Shown one piece after another: positions 10,560 to 23,123 of a stretch of 64,000 nt of DNA (positions are counted from its first letter, which is position 1; each line of letters begins with the position of its first letter). This DNA is from Tamarix chinensis (taxonomy: Eukaryota > Streptophyta > Magnoliopsida > Caryophyllales > Tamaricaceae), in the NCBI GenBank assembly GCA_030549775.1, contig CM060174.1:72667466-72731465 (forward strand). Reading direction: 5' to 3'. The translations under genes and the position numbers were made by a program. A model generated the notes under the pieces. That model was not told the origin of the DNA. It searched no databases and worked only from the letters and a program-made list of their open reading frames with translations.

Positions 10560-13116
10560 CGTCTTTTAGATCCCATATGTGACAATGGTTTACATCCTAA
10601 ACAACTTGGCAACGAGGACCATTTAGTAGATCATCAACATACCAAACTTGTTTTGCTTGAGATCCTAATATATAACGATCCTCCTTGTACCACTCATACC
10701 TTGTACACACACTTGTAATATTGTTCTTTTGTATTATGCTTTTGTTCTTTGCATTAGTGTTGAACCATTTGCTCTTGAAAAATAAAATAGAAAAATCATG
10801 CAAATAAGATAGCTCGATGCTCTATTGTATCTGTCCATAATAACATTAATCGTTGACTCAAGGGACAGACGCAACATTATTTTGTGTTCTTTTATTTTTT
10901 TTCTCTTTCATGATTTAAAAATCTAGCTCCATTTACAATATAACCAGTATAGGTTGTAAACACTCTCTATGGACCACTAACAAGAGATAATAACTTGTCG
11001 GTGTATTCGGGTGATCCCGATTGACATAAAATGTACACCTATGGTATATATAAGTAATAAAAATAAGTATTAATTTCATTTTGCTTAAAGTTAATTAGGA
11101 ATAAATATTGCCAATTGAATGAAGATTTTAATTACTTTAGAATAAAATCAATAGGGAAACTTTCTTTTGAATGTCACCAAAATTACCACTACATCCACGA
11201 ATCTCGTTCATGTGTTCACTACAGAATTAAAGGAAAAATTTCATTTCCTACACAAAAATAATTGTTAGAATCATTATTACTGATTATTGATGTATACTTA
11301 TGCTAAAAGTTTTTGTATTTCTAGACAATTGTTGATAACATACCAAATGATCTGATTTAGCTCATTCTCAAAGATACCAACAATCGATGACTTATCAATA
11401 CCACGACCTTGAGACTGAAAGACCGAAAGTTTCCATTTTTTGAAGCAACATCCTCAATTCTGTCAAATATATTGACTCGCATCTCAACCCCTTCGAAGTA
11501 CATAGGAAAAAAGGTAAATACTTCATCTACGACATAACCTTGGGTAATAGAACCTTCTGAGCGAGCTTGATTTCTAATGTACTCCTTTAATTCTTTTAAT
11601 TTTCTTTCAACATGATATATCCGTCTTCCATGAACAAGCCCACCCAGTCATGCTTCTTTAGGTAATTACACTATAAGATGAGCCATAATAGTAAAAAAAA
11701 GTAGGGGGAATATGCGTTCTAACTTGCATAGGATGATAACCACATCCTTTTCAGCCTTCTCCAAATCGAACAACCGAAGTGTCCTTGAACACATCATGTT
11801 GAAGAAGTTACTCAAATCAACAATGGTATCAATGATGTGTTCGCAGGAATGGTCAGACACCAATGGGTAACAACTGTTGCATTATGACATGATGATTGTG
11901 TGATTTTAGAGTAGTCAATTTCCATCATTGTTAATTATATTCTTCCTAAAATTTGTTACAAACCCATATGCAAACTTTACCCTCTTCAAGAACCCCATAA
12001 ACTTTGTCCTATCACTAGGGGGAAAGAGAATACTCAGCAGTAGGTTTCATCAACCTATTACCCTCATAGTACAGATGTAGTTCTGGTCTAATGTTCATAT
12101 CCATCAAATGATGCCTCACATTTTCATTATCCTTTGATTTGTCATTATTACCAAGGATCGTGCAGAGAAAATTTTTAGAAACATTTTTTTTCAATATACA
12201 TCACATATAAGTTGTGTTTAAGGGTAATTGATGACCAATACAGGAGCTCATAAAATATACTCTTCTTCCTCCCATTCAACTCATCAGTGTCTTTCATCCT
12301 CTTCAAATGTAGTGTGTCTTCATGCTTATCCAGTGGGTAATTTGTAACGTGACTCAACTACATCAAATAGCCCTCTGAAGACAATCTTTGAGGTGTATTT
12401 CTCTTCTCAACTTTACCATCAAATTTTGTATTCTTCCACCATGGATGGTTAGCCGAAAGGAATCGTCGATGTCCAATATACCATGTCCTAGACCTCAGCC
12501 TTATAAAAAGATTGTCTTCATTATAATTGGGGCATACATTATACCGCTGTCATAAACATCCGGAGATAATTGAATGAGCAAGAAAGTCATTAATAGTCTA
12601 TAGAAGTGCATCATGCGTTATAAACATAAATAATGGAGTCACAACTCACCCACAACTCTAGTATCAACCCTTATCACCCGCAACTCATTTAGCTCACCAA
12701 TAAGAGGTTTCTTAGGATACAATGGCCCATTAATAAACAAAGACAACATAAAGAATGGAGTTTTCATGCACCTCCATGGGGGTAAGTTGTATGTCGTCAA
12801 AATTACTAGCCACATACAGTAACTTCCACTGATACCAAAGGGATTGAACCCATCTGATGCCAACTCCAATCTAACATTGCAAGGCTCAACTACAAAATTC
12901 AGATGATTTGCATCAAAATATTTCCATTCTTGGCCATGAACTACATGTCTTAAAATTCCTAGTTCTCTAGAACACCCATTCAAATGCCGTCTCATATGCA
13001 AGTGTACAATCTTTTCAATCTTAGTATTAAGGGGAAATATCGCAACACCTTGTTTGATAATTTATTTCCCTTTATGGTCTCATCTACCCATCAAGAAGTA
13101 CCATATACTAGACAAT
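10560..13116 (-). pseudogene. CACTA TNP2-type transposase, broken
   Basis: On the minus strand the remains follow the order known for plant TNP2 proteins. 12639-13116 holds the transposase core (Transposase_21), with VRLELASDGFNPFG and YNLPPWRCMKTPFFMLSL, and upstream NKVLRYFPLILRLKRL. 12175-12357 holds KKSIFYELLYWSS and HNLYVMYIEK. About 11900 has LTTLKSHNHHVM. 11340-11863 is a DUF4218-like part (CKLERIFPLLFFTIMAHL, then a segment around VERKLKELKEYIRNQ). 10597-10803 is DUF4216-like (SILFFKSKWFNT, YILGSQAKQVWYVDD). Frame changes and stops separate these blocks. The N-terminal end is cut at 13116 by an insertion, in the region of the CxxCG knuckle. No intact active site can be assembled. Confidence 0.85.
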
Positions 13117-14843
13117 TGTAGCACTGGTAAATAAGGGTATCGTTCTAGCCGGGGATTGAGAGAGCTCACCTCTATCTAACTAACTTGAAAATAAAACTAA
13201 AACTAAAACTAAAAACCCTAAATAACACATAATAAATAAATAAGAAAAATAACAATGGGGGTTGTAAAAATAATAATAAAAGGAGTAAATAAAATAAAGT
13301 AAACTAATAATAAAAATAATGGAAAACCCGTAGATATGAGAAATATGTTAGGGAAATAAAAATCCACCGCTAAATTAGGTCGTAATATAATATTTATTTC
13401 TAAGTCATCCTTTAATCATGAGAATGAGATCGACCAAGTTGTACACCAAAAGCAGGTCCATACATGTTATATTACTTCCCTTAATTAATTAATACGACAA
13501 AGCGCCAATATTAACCCTATTAAATACTAGCAGTATAGCAGCAACAAGCGGCTCCTATATTTAACTAGATTTAATGCATTATGTGTAATTGGAAGGCTGT
13601 CAATCTAAGTACCCATACTAGTACAAAAAGCATGTCTAGCTGTATTTCCTTTCCTTGACCCACACGTATCGAAACGTTTTACCACTTCGGTTAGAATCAT
13701 AAAACTATTTGGTGAATTATTATCTAACCTAGCTGCAATTTATACATATAAATTCTAGTATATTTAAATGGCCACCTAGTAGGCAAATAATCCTATATAC
13801 TGTCACTTATGAGGAAACCAGAACAAGGCATGCACCAAATAAACTATACTTGACAGAATCATACATATAAACGATAGCAATTAACATAGAGTCAAGAAAC
13901 AATCTTACGAAACAAAGAAAATAAAATTATAATTCAAATTCTAATCCAAGGTTTCAATTTATTCCCTAACAATAAATAATCAGCCAGTCATAATCATAGA
14001 ACTAATTACACAGAAATATATATCTAAAATATAAATTAAAAATAAGAGAAAGAAATAGCCGGAATTAATTTTGAATAAAAGATCAAGAATTTATTCAGAT
14101 AAAAATTAATTTTATCTGAAATATATTCTATCGGTATAAATTCTTCTCTAATTTTCTCTTCTCTCGGTGGCCTTAATTTCTGCGCAACAAATTCTTTTTC
14201 TTTTTCTTTTCCTTTCTCGGCTGACAGGGCTACTGCTCGTCCCGTGCGCTGAGGCTTCAAGTCCGTGCGTCGTCCGAAGCTATGAAGGCTTCCCTTCCTC
14301 TTCGACGTGCGGCTCCCTATGCCTCGCATCAAAGCCTGTGAAGGCTCTCTCCTCTGCTACGTTCCACTGAGCCTCTGAAGGCTCTACCTTCTACCGCACG
14401 CCTTTCTCAATCTCTCCGCTGCTCTGCCCTCGTCCCCCGAGCCTTCTTTATAACTTTTTATCCCCTGCGCCCTCTTCTCCACGTCAGCCCTTATTGCTGA
14501 CTTTTCTTCTCGTGCGGCCTTTTTGGTTTGCCCTCGCCGCTGCGTTCCGTCAGGTGTGCTTTTTGTGGCGTTTGGGCCTTCGGCCTTTGGCTGTTGGTCC
14601 AAACGTCAAAATCTTTTTTTTCCTTTTATTTAAAAATAAAACATGTAAAATAAAATTCAATAAATATTAATAAATAATATTTATTCTAAATTTACTTAAT
14701 TTATATCATTTTAGCTCAAATAATAATATTTATGTAATTTTTACCACTTAAGCATAAAACAATAATTATTCCCCTATATTAGTTAGATAAACTACCAAAA
14801 ATTAAGATTATAAGGGTATAAAATGTGTCAAAATATGAACTCA
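13117..14843. mobile_element. LTR-like insertion into the CACTA transposase, family unknown
   Basis: The proposed element begins TGTAGCACTGGTAAATAAGG and ends ATATGAACTCA, 1727 bp. The flanks are ACAAT (13112-13116) and TCAAT (14844-14848), 4 of 5 identical. TG at the start, CA at the end and a 5-bp duplication fit a solo LTR or small LTR derivative. Composition is uneven: AT-rich outside and a GC-rich 14160-14600 with repeated words such as GCCTCTGAAGGCT and GCGTCGTCCGAAGC. Frames in the GC-rich part are open on the minus strand but show no known domain. The right limit depends on the weak duplication. Confidence 0.45.
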
Positions 14844-15101
14844 TCAATACCATGAAAGAAGATAATCCCTTAATCCATTCCATTATCAAACCAGTTTATA
14901 TACCTAATATTAAGCATATAATTAGGCTAGAATACGGGAACAAACTAGAGAACTAACTAGCTATAAATAAGGAATATAGATATTTTCGTATATTCTAACA
15001 ATTAATTACTGTAAGTTATATAAAGTCAATGAGATTAATTTGGGGTATCGAAATGATACCAGTACCGCAGTACGAGTAGGGTCATGGGAGGATGATTTGA
15101 T

Positions 15102-16106
15102 TTAAACACTGTGAAAGGGGCTCCAATCCATACAAGATGTATTGGTGGTTAATTCGGGAATAGAATCCTCATTGCGGTGAAGAGGGCGAGAGGTGTGAAT
15201 AATGAGGGAATCAGTGTTTAGAGTCTTTAATGGGAGAAGAAGATGTGGATGCAGAGTTATGGGAATAAAGACGATTATGCTGGGAGGATAATGGTCTAGG
15301 GGGTGGTTTGAGGAGGATTTCGTGTGGGCGATGATACAGTCATCATAGTGAGGTTTTAAAATAGATTTCAGTTGATCACTTTGCTCCCGAGAGATGTCAT
15401 GAAGATCGACTTGAAAAAGATTGTTAATTAACTCAGAATCTTTCATAAGATATCCCAATATTCCACAAAAGTAGCAAAATCTAGGCAGTCTTTCATACCG
15501 AAGGGTGATGGTGAATGAATTGGAGTGATCTACATTGACAAATAATTGTTGCAAGAGAGGTTTCTCGAGATTCCAAAAGATCTTAATTCTTGCAAATTCA
15601 ATCCATTTCTTCGCATCATCATCAGTAGTATAATAACTCATGAGTGTGGGTCCAAACTCATGGGTGTTTATTAGGACAAACTCTTTTGAAGATCTTCATT
15701 GATGCTCCAGGGGCGTTAAGAATTACAAACTCCAAATTAGAAACTGCTTCGAATTTAACTCTGAATGAGGAGTTATGACTTGGAGAGACCCAGTACGATG
15801 ATTGCACTTCCAGAGTTTGAGGATGGAATACAAAATTGGGCAGTAAAATATTCTCTTAGAGAGAGCTTTAATCATAATGCATAACTTCCGGTCATCGCCC
15901 ATCTCTGGAAAGTTTATATTGTCAGAAGAATAGAGGTTGTTCATCAATGAGCACAGAATTTCCTCATAATTGCGAGCCATATTGTAGTAAATGTCAGTGA
16001 GAAATTGGCAGAAGAATTGAACGATTAAATGCATGGTGGACAAACTAACTGCATGGAGAAGTGCGTCAGTGGGCGAGATGGAGTAGTTGTAGATTGAGCA
16101 AAACAT
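15102..16106 (-). pseudogene. DUF4283 / zinc-knuckle protein, frameshifted
   Basis: A minus-strand relic of the plant-expanded family with an N-terminal DUF4283 domain and a CCHC-type knuckle (zf-CCHC_4), often the first frame of plant non-LTR retrotransposons. The upstream piece (15723-16106) contains MARNYEEILCSL and KLCIMIKALSKRIF. The downstream piece (15102-15641) contains WIEFARIKIFWNLEKPLL and the knuckle segment RYERLPRFCYFCGILGYLM. Reading across 15641-15722 restores family-like sequence (PWSINEDLQKSL, then VLINTHEFGPTL) only with one frame change near 15690. No reverse transcriptase follows on that strand, so this is either a truncated LINE copy or a free-standing DUF4283 pseudogene. 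Confidence 0.75.
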
Positions 16107-17028
16107 GGGATGAAGAAGGTTAACTGTCAGATGAATTAGGGAAGGATCATGGATGAATGTCGGTAACTGTCAATTGATGATGAGAATCGCCTCTAGAGGC
16201 GGAGACGTTAATGAGACGAAAAATAAAATAAAATTTGATGATGCTATAGACGTGCAAGGTTATTGTACTGATGATGATGTAAGTATATAATAGTAAATTT
16301 AGATATTAATTTTTTTTAATATGTTTGTTAAAATACTATAGGTCTTATATTATAAAAAAGAAAGGATACTAATTATAAATAATTCTATTGAAGCTGCAAA
16401 AAAAAAAAAGTATGAGTAGCTTAATTAATTATATGTCATTCTTTCTTTGAAAATAATGCAAGATAAATTTACAATAAATAATGAACACGTTGTGACTTTT
16501 CCACATCATATATAGTCAAAAGATAATATCCCACATAAATTATAACACATGACATATAAGTATATATTTGGAAGAGTAGTGATTATTGATTGTTTTATCC
16601 TATTTAAAAAGTAAAATTATCAAAATATTATAAATTTAAAAAAATACGGTTAAAAAATAATTATTTGAGACTAAAATATTCACCCAAATATATACTACAT
16701 TCTCTAACTTCATTACCTATATTGTTGTTTAAATTAATGTTCTACCAAATATCAAATATGTGTGTGTGTGTGTTTTATTTTATTTTTATGAATCATATTG
16801 TAAAATCATAAGATCCTATATAATTTATACAACTACACTAATAGTATCTCATTATATAGAGGCTTACCCATAATTGAAGTTCAAGATTTTTTTTTTTTGC
16901 ATTAAGATATCCGTGCAATGCTCAAACTATTCTAAGCGTAGAATGCATAAATCACAATTTTGAAATTTGTTCAAATAAAAGTTTATAACATTATAAAAGA
17001 AAATGAAAAGATGAATTGCACTAACATA
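16107..17028. other. AT-rich spacer with a short (TG)n run
   Basis: Contains a TG dinucleotide run at about 16759-16773 and A-runs near 16399. I find no gene, element terminus or RNA. Confidence 0.5.
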
Positions 17029-17560
17029 CCATGACATTTAGTGTGATTTCACTTAGGTGCCATGTTTTCAAAACAATTTCATTTCAGTATTCTTTATCTT
17101 AAATTTATTTTTACTTTATAGCCATCTTATTAAGATTTTTAGTCCAAATTTAGTAAATGATAAAACTTTAAATATCGTATGTTTTTCTAAAATGAATGGA
17201 AACGTCAAATTATTATTATTATTTTTAATTTTAGAACTATAGAGAACATATTTCAAATTAATTTCGTAAGATGTCAACAATATTTATTTTTGAAAAAAGA
17301 AGAAGAAAACTTCTCCTCCCCCCAAAAATTATGTAGATATTCATATTTTTCTAATTCTTCTTAAGATTATATGCCATTAAATTTTATCATTTTAGTAATC
17401 ATAAACTAAAAAAATTGATAAGGTTATACCAAAATCAAATTAAATTTTAAAACACATTGTACTATGATGGTATTGTTTGAAATATATATTTTATTATCTA
17501 TGTGAAATTAAACCCAATGTCATGGTACCTAAGTGATTTTTTTTAAATAAAAATGACGAT
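17029..17560. repeat. Probable inverted-repeat element (unclassified MITE)
   Basis: The left side contains ACCATGACATTTAGTGTG followed by TTTCACTTAGGTGCCATG. The right side, reversed, reads ATCACTTAGGTACCATGACA followed by TTGGGTTTAATTTCACATAG. The shared words CACTTAGGTRCCATG and ACCATGACATT in opposite orientation suggest a foldback or MITE of about 0.5 kb, but the two arms are not simply collinear and I cannot place the ends or a target duplication. Confidence 0.35.
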
Positions 17561-17943
17561 GATATGATAAATAAAATATAAACCAACATAATATGTCATT
17601 TACTTTTATGCATTTGTGCTATTAGTTAGGGTGAATTTGGTATCTTGTATTGGTATCTCATTAACTTCAATGTGTAAGTGATTGGCTTTGTTATATTTTG
17701 ATGGCATCTCCAACCCCATGTGTTTCCTTCACAACCCATGCTAAAGAGATTATAGAAGTAATGTGTATCTTATAAAGGAAGTTATAAGTGTGTTTGCATT
17801 GATGAATATGGTCTTCCAATGATGATTTATTTGATCCTTAACACCCTCTTACAAACTAAATAGTCTTGAGCTGACAGGCTTGAAACAAAATAAAGTATCA
17901 ATTGTTAAGGCTAATGGAGAGCCTTAGTTAATTGATTAGCAGA
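17561..17943. other. Unassigned sequence left of the copia insertion
   Basis: AT-rich, ending in the TGGTA target of the copia element. It includes TTAACACCCTCTTACAAAC (17840-17859) but no frame or element end I recognise. Confidence 0.4.
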
Positions 17944-17948
17944 TGGTA
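17944..17948. repeat. Target-site duplication TGGTA, left copy
   Basis: Perfect match to 27059-27063, immediately outside the right LTR. This fixes the limits of the first copia element. Confidence 0.9.
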
Positions 17949-18156
17949 TGTTAGATTATATTAGTTAGTCATTTAGATTGTATAAGTTATCCAATTGTAT
18001 TAGTTAGCCAATCATATTATTTACATTGTCGATAGTATATAAATACCATAGGACACAAGACTCTATGAATGCTTAGAACATTTTCTTGAATTAAACTGCT
18101 ATTCTATTTTGTCTCCTCCTCCTCCTTCTTCTACTATGTTTTCTTTATGGTTAACA
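17949..18156 (+). repeat. 5' LTR of copia element 1
   Basis: 208 bp from TGTTAGATTA to GGTTAACA. It has a TATA box GTATATAAATAC (18035-18046), a T/C-rich stretch after 18100 and TG/CA ends. It pairs with 26871-27058. Confidence 0.93.
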
Positions 18157-18168
18157 TGGTATTAGAGC
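18157..18168 (+). other. Primer-binding site of copia element 1
   Basis: TGGTATTAGAGC directly follows the LTR. It differs by one base from TGGTATCAGAGC, the usual complement of plant initiator-methionine tRNA 3' end. Confidence 0.9.
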
Positions 18169-18241
18169 TTGCTCAATTCAATTCATAATCCTTTCTTTCT
18201 TCTCGTCATATGCTTTCTTGTACCACTACATATTTTACAAT

Positions 18242-18948
18242 ATGGAGAATTAAGATCCAATTCAAGAACCTATTATTCAGCAGCAGCAAAATACTCTAAA
18301 CATTTCCACCGTTATCGTACCAAAAGAACTATATCTTCATAATTTTAATCATTCAAACTACAATATGTCAACACAATTGTTAACAACTAATAACTATCAT
18401 CAATGGTGTCAATCTTGTGGCGTTTCCTTGCGTGTGAAGAAAAAATTGGGGTTTGTTAATGGTACATGCCAAAAACCAGCAAATCCACAATTAGTAGAGT
18501 AATGGGAAAATGCGCAACATGGTAATTTCAATGATGGTTACTATATTCTCTAAGTCTTGAAATTTCCAGGTGTATGTCACATTGTTAAACCTTAGCAGCT
18601 ATATGGACAGATCTGGAGCTAAGATTTTCTCATGTCAATAGCACTTGAATTTACCAAGTTCAGAGAGAAATGAACCTAACATTTCAAGAAAATTTATTTG
18701 TTTCTGACTATTACACTAAAATGAAGTCATTATGGGACAAATACAACTATTTAGTTGAAGGATTCACTTGTCCTAATTGTGGTTCAACAGAGGGTTCAAT
18801 GAAATTGATTGAAAGTTAGCAAATCATTCAATTCTTGATGGGATTGAATAATTCCTATAATAATATCAAAGGTAATATATTGATGAAGAGTACATTACCT
18901 ATAATGAGCAAAGTATATCACATCATATTGCAAAAAGAGAAGCAATAG
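18242..18948 (+). pseudogene. Copia gag, N-terminal part
   Basis: Starts at an ATG 73 bases after the primer-binding site, but the fourth codon is a stop. Later reading gives typical copia gag sequence: a segment around NYHQWCQSCGVSLRVKKKLG and GFVNGTCQKP early on, then REMNLTFQENLFVSDYYTKM and LWDKY, then LIESxQIIQFLMGLNNSYN and ILQKEKQ. At least one frame change lies around 18500-18600. Gag would form the virus-like particle. The frame stops where LTR copy F1 was inserted at 18949 and continues at about 23124. Confidence 0.85.
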
Positions 18949-19041
18949 TGTAACACCCCCAAAATTTACCGCTAAAAAATTTTTATTTTAAAAAGCTACA
19001 CATGGAAGTTAAGATAGTAAATTTCAGGGTGTTATCACCAT

Positions 19042-19084
19042 ACTTGGTACCAGACTGGTTCTCTCTACCATTCTATTACCAAGT
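19042..19084. other. Hairpin near the end of LTR copy F1
   Basis: ACTTGGTA (19042-19049) and TACCAAGT (19077-19084) form a perfect 8-bp stem with a 27-base loop. The same position in F2, F3, F6 and R5b also forms a stem, with different sequence in F3. Confidence 0.7.
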
Positions 19085-19736
19085 GTTAATGCTAAAATAT
19101 TACTTTACTTAAACTTAATAATACAACTATAAATTAGAATAACGAATTTTTCAAAGAGATTAATTAACCTTTCAGATAAAACCCACTAACAATGGTTACA
19201 CAAATATTAGTAAAAGGAAATATAAAAATAATTTGAGAAATATAGAAAAATTCGGTTCAAATCACCAAACAGAACTCCAGATAACCCTACACTCTTTAAC
19301 CTAAAAGATATCCTTAAATAGAGCTTGTGAGCTAACTTGTAAAATCCATTGCCCATTGAATAAGTAAGGGCCTAAGAAAATAATCCTTCAGTATAATGGT
19401 ACTAAATAACCTATTATACAAAACTAATATGCAAGGCCCGCATGGAACACATCAAAAGCACTATAATAATACGTGAACATTTAATTATGCATGGATTAAT
19501 TGAAATGTGATAACCATTCATATAGCCACATACATAAAAATCATATATTACCAATGCTCATTTGTCTAGAATTAACTTAAACTTACTAATGGAACATTCA
19601 AGTAATGTTCTTTGTAGTATAATTAGAAAGCCACATTATTCTCAACTGATAACTATAGGAACAATTCTCATAGTCAATCCACAATCAACACAACCAATAC
19701 ACAAACATCATCACATAAGGTTACCACCAAACCATA

Positions 19737-19916
19737 GGTAAGTACAAAGGATGCTACTAAACCACAGGTAGGCATAGAGGCTACTAGCCACTCACAGATA
19801 AGCACAAATGCTGTTACCAAACCACTGGTTTGTACAATAGTTGCTACTAAACCACAAGTAGGCACAGATGTTACTACCAAATCACAGGTAGGCACAAAGC
19901 CTACTACCAAATCATC
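19737..19916. repeat. 30-bp tandem repeat, six units, in F1
   Basis: Units start at 19737, 19767, 19797, 19827, 19857 and 19887. Each is built as GGTAGGCACA, a variable part, then CTACTACCAAATCACA or near it. Being a multiple of three, it keeps a frame open on the minus strand (19674-19910), which is not evidence for a protein. Confidence 0.9.
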
Positions 19917-21064
19917 CTAATAATTATTTCCATTCAATTATCAAATATTGCCATTATTATATACTTGAGGGGAGATCAAATGAACCGGAGACACTAAGGT
20001 ACCTTGGTCATACCAGTGCACAATAGCAACACAGTATCCTACCTACTATCAATCTAGGGATGTAAAGATATCCTATTCGTACTTGTATACGAAGGTACAT
20101 AGTACCCTACCAACAAGAACACATATTCCATAAGCATGCATATCTCTTATTTAGGTCTGTAGAGCTAAATAGAATAAGATATAGAGCTTGGCTGGGGCAC
20201 TATGGCACACCAGCAAAATTCATAAATAATTACGGGATAAACCATGTCTTTAGGGTAGCGACCCCTAAAGAGCTACCATTTCCAATCTCGAGGTATTTTA
20301 CTTTAGGTATTAGTATTTTATAAGGGTGACCATGAAAACACACATTAATCACATATATTCAATTCTTCATACTCAATAATTTTTATTCATTCCAACATTA
20401 TGAGGTAACTAAAATCAATATCATTATCAACGTCAACATCAAAAGCCTACTAAGGTCATCCTAGGCTCGATTACTCACACTTAGATACTTCAGATCAAAA
20501 TGACCAAAATACCCCTAGAGATAAAGCTACCACTTTCCTGTCCATTCCCATTACAAATTCCATATTATTTTATCATCTTGCCATAAAAGGATAACACACT
20601 ATAATTAAATTATTAATCATGTAATTAATTTACCTGACACAACAAATGACCATTTTCCTCCTAGGCCCCATTTGGCACGTAAAACCCTAATATGCGCTTC
20701 TAGAACATCAAAACACATATTCTCATGCTTAATCAACAAATAATGCACATCTTGCATATTTATGGGGATAATCATCATGGAATACCCTAAATTACAAAAA
20801 ATATGCATATACCATACAATAACATTAATCATGCTGAAAATAGGCATATCTACTACCAGGAAACTCCTATTCTCATGCGTAATAACGAATAACACATATC
20901 ATGTATATTTATTATTATATTCCTCATGGTACACTCCAAATTGCCAAAATACCCCTATACCTTATAATATTTATAATCATATTGAAACATGTGGTTCTAA
21001 AATAACAAAACCCCTATATTCTCATACTTGAGATCAAATAATACGCATCATGCATGTTTATTTG

Positions 21065-21297
21065 TATAATACCCCAATTTGAGCATAGTATTATAATGAT
21101 TGATTTGGTTACTTATATCAACATGGTATACCATCCTTTTGGTGATTCCGTCCTAAGAATACTACAATTAAGCGTGCTGGTTGTGGAGTAATTTTTAGGA
21201 TGGGTGGTTTTCTTGGAAAGTTTCATAAATTTTCTAAAAAAATTCTCAGGAAGCACGTGAGTGGGAAAAAAGTGTGCTCAAAGGAATCATTTTGATT
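21065..21297 (+). mobile_element. Cassandra LTR fragment inside F1
   Basis: Starts TATAATACCCCAATTTGAG and keeps the 5S-derived part well: AATTAAGCGTGCTGG followed by TTTTTAGGATGGGTGG. It breaks off after TTTTGATTTGT, about 70 bases short of the LTR end seen at 33876. Confidence 0.8.
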
Positions 21298-23123
21298 TGT
21301 AACAAGTCATGTCTAACACAAATTACATGTAAAAACCTTAATGTTCTATAATACAATATCTAAATATTTTAGTGGATTATAAAGGTTACCTAATTTTCAG
21401 CAAAAGCAAACTTTACCAGTAGCTATCTAAAAATGATTATGCTCTGTTAATAAAATTTTCATACCTAAAAATAATATCACAAATACCATATTGATATTTG
21501 ATTGATGAAATGATATTTTTTATTAAAAATATTTATTAAATATAAATTTACCAAACTACCTATATATTAAATATTACCCATATTAATTAAAAAAATACAC
21601 AACTCACGCTGCATGTGCAGTGTGATCCATGCAAGGGAGGGGGTGATTTGTGCATGAGGTGGGGGTGGAGATGGCTATTGGTTGGGTGGTGTGATGTAGG
21701 TGGGTTGGAGGTGGCGACGACAATGGTGTAGGGAGAGACGGTGTAGAGAAGGGAAATGAGGAGAAGAAAAGGAGGAGAAGAGGAAGGAGGTAATGTGGTG
21801 TTGGGGTGGTTGTGGGGTGATGATGTAGGAATGGGTGGTGACTAAGGCTAGAGGTAGGAAGGCTGAGAGGAGCTGTGGTGGTGGAAGAAATAAAGGAGGA
21901 TAAGGTGGTCAAATGGAGGTGGTGGAGGCAAGGTGTGGTGTTGAAGGAATGAGATGGATGCAGGGTTGCAGGGAGGTGACTAGGTCATCGAATTGGGGTA
22001 ATGTAGGGAGGCTTCAAGGTGGAGGAACTAGAGGCTTCGAGTGGAGGAGGTGGAAATGACAAAAATTGTCGTTGCCCTGGATGGGGCTGCAGGGATGGTG
22101 AATGGTGGCACGAATCGGCAAGAAGTGCCATAGGGGAAGAAGAAAGGGAGGAAAAGGAAATAGAAGATGAGGAAGAAGGAGGGAAGGAAGGAAAAAGGGT
22201 TGTGGCTGATGGTGGAGGCTAGGTTGGTGGTGGTGGTGGGTGTTGCTACAACTGGTAGTGGTAAGGAAAAATAGGGGCGAGGAAGAAGAAGAAGAAAGAA
22301 AGAAAGGTAGGAAGGTGAGGGGAGAGAAGAAAAGTAAAAGGGATAAGAGAAGAATAAGAATAAGAAGAAGTAGGAGAAGAGGAGAGGGGGAACCTTAGGC
22401 ATACATACGGTAGGTGGGAAGTATAGGGAGACGACAAGTAGGGCAGGGATGCAGAAGCCAAAAATAGAAGGAGGAGATGGCATACGAGGGAGGGCATGCA
22501 AGGAGGTTTGGTTTTGAGGGAAAGGGTAATGACATGCCCAAGTAGGGCATGCAGGGATATAGGAGGGGGCATAAGGGCTAGTTTGATTATAAGAGGAAAG
22601 GGGAAATCTATGGGTACAGGTGACGTAATGTGTAAGGGTGTGTTTGGAAGGGGCATCAACGAGGAAAGGAGGAGAAAAAGAAGCTGGATTGGGTCACGCT
22701 AGATAGAAAAAGAAGAAGAGAAGGAAGAAGAAAGAAAGAAAGATGGAATGATGCAGAAGAGAAAAAAAGAAGGGAGAAGAAAAAGAAAGGGAAAAGGAAC
22801 AAAAAGAACAAAAAAAGGAAAGAAGAAAAGGAAAATAGATTTAGGATTAGGATTAAAAATTGTATTAAATTTAGGTTATTAGGATAATATTATATTAATT
22901 TATCTAATAATTAGGGTATTAAATTAAGAAAATAAATTTTGGTAAAATTATGGGTTTAGGGTTTATTTAAATAAAAAGATTAAGATAAAATAATTAAAAT
23001 AATTTATCTAGGTTTTTAATTCAAAGGTTGAAAAAACTAATTTAATCAATATTTAAATATTAAATTTTCCTGATAAAAAGGTTAAACGTTCTAATTTAAG
23101 GTTATAAAATTTTGAGATATTAT

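Larger units (their letters stand above)
7806..13116 (-). mobile_element. CACTA (En/Spm) transposon relic, right end not seen
   Basis: The left terminus TACTACAACTGC is one change from the CACTACAA start of the superfamily. It is followed by 0.5 kb of subterminal repeats and then minus-strand remains of both proteins usual for plant CACTA elements: an En/Spm-associated protein (8670-10019) and a TNP2 transposase (about 10560-13116). It was inserted into LTR copy R2, since it cuts off that copy's end. On its right the transposase is broken by an LTR-like insertion at 13117, and I cannot find the matching right terminus. The coding parts have many stops and frame changes, so the element is dead. 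Confidence 0.85.
18949..23123 (-). mobile_element. F1: long non-coding LTR inserted in copia gag
   Basis: Reads TGTAACACCCCC at the left and a worn GATATTAT at the right, about 4.2 kb. Target sequences AATAG (18944-18948) and AAGAG (23124-23128) match 4 of 5. It contains the family's end hairpin (19042-19084), six 30-bp repeats (19737-19916), a block matching R1, R2 and R5 in reverse (20000-20330, including GGTAGCGACCCCTAAAG), a broken Cassandra LTR (21065-21297) and a purine-rich block (21640-22850) that is pyrimidine-rich on the inferred sense strand. The long minus-strand frames here are products of that composition and show no domain. Confidence 0.75.

Noticed and set aside
14036..14602. 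Two minus-strand frames in the GC-rich part of the 13117-14843 insertion
   Set aside because: Charged, low-complexity products made of repeated GCCTCTGAAGGCT-type words; no homologue recognised.
21604..22702. Several long overlapping frames on both strands (up to 157 residues)
   Set aside because: They come from purine-rich, low-complexity DNA; the proteins are strings of Ser, Pro, Leu and Phe or Glu, Lys and Gly with no domain, and overlap in several frames.
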